A stretch of 44,330 bases of DNA. It comes from Adlercreutzia shanghongiae (GTDB taxonomy: Bacteria; Actinomycetota; Coriobacteriia; Coriobacteriales; Eggerthellaceae). Both the position numbers and the translations under genes were made by a program. The stretch covers positions 1-44,330 of the forward strand of contig NZ_JAYMFI010000037.1 of the NCBI RefSeq assembly GCF_035830635.1, read 5' to 3'. The notes below the pieces were generated by a model. That model was not told the origin of the DNA. It worked only from the letters and a program-made list of their open reading frames with translations, and searched no databases. Numbering within the stretch: the stretch's first letter is position 1; each line of letters opens with the position of its first letter. Below are positions 44,267-44,330 of the stretch, in pieces.

Positions 44267-44330
44267 GCAAACCATACAAAAGTATGGTCTTCTCCGTGGA
44301 AAAGGGAGTTGAGGGCAGTTCTGTATGGTT
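44267..44330. repeat. 98-bp inverted-repeat element, copy 3 (cut by window end)
   Basis: The first 64 bp match copy 2; the rest is outside the window. It starts 329 bp after copy 2; the longer spacer contains extra GGGCGAGACGAGGGTGC-like units. The array may continue beyond the window. Confidence 0.8.

Noticed and set aside
43419..44279. Minus-strand ORF of 286 residues across the terminal repeats
   Set aside because: It consists of translated repeat units, repeated in step with the DNA array; no domain.

Overview
The window reads as a chromosomal segment of a high-GC actinobacterium, most likely class Coriobacteriia, family Eggerthellaceae. The basis is the strong GC bias at third codon positions, an arginine deiminase plus transporter pair (arginine catabolism is typical of this family), an OCT-domain Obg, a split transketolase, a BTAD-type regulator, and a nuclease-fold gene of a type I remember as multi-copy in Coriobacteriia. 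That is recall; no search was run. All convincing genes lie on the plus strand and no tRNA, rRNA or CRISPR array was seen.

Layout. 1-1960: end of arginine deiminase and a YfcC-type carrier. 2014-8948: ribosome and proline block: rplU, rpmA, obgE, proB, proA, nadD, yqeK, rsfS. Two related ~200-bp hairpin elements (2779-2976 and 8200-8403) lie directly upstream of the obgE and rsfS promoters. 9451-14879: a large BTAD-type regulator followed by cydAB. 14880-18059: a repeat-rich island with duplicated terminator arms, a 19-bp tandem array, a 34-bp array, short A/T-rich inverted motifs and one PD-(D/E)XK-like gene. 18060-29304: secA, a long hairpin, prfB, split transketolase, ftsEX, a C-terminal processing protease and RNase R. 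29515-37362: a small LEA-like protein, a sodium:neurotransmitter-type symporter, a SNF2 helicase, ftsY and ffh. 37403-43483: a five-gene Opp/Nik-type ABC operon preceded by two NikR-like operators. 43484-44330: a GC-rich repeat field carrying three copies of a 98-bp inverted-repeat element; the third copy is cut by the window end.

How the genes work together. obgE, rplU, rpmA and rsfS all act on the 50S subunit; secA, ftsY and ffh are the protein-targeting set; ftsEX with the S41 protease fits envelope remodelling; cydAB is the oxygen-scavenging quinol oxidase. The five-gene ABC operon is probably a nickel importer, because operator motifs, a histidine-rich ATPase N-terminus and a His-rich C-terminus on the binding protein agree.

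The least explained signal is the pair of hairpin elements. They share an ungapped 55-nt loop (45 of 55 identical), have inner stems with compensatory changes, and have outer stems of unrelated sequence that still pair. Other items worth checking are an RF2 with SPT instead of SPF, an FtsY whose acidic domain is C-terminal, a permease whose C-terminus is encoded by a dispersed repeat, and the 98-bp element array.
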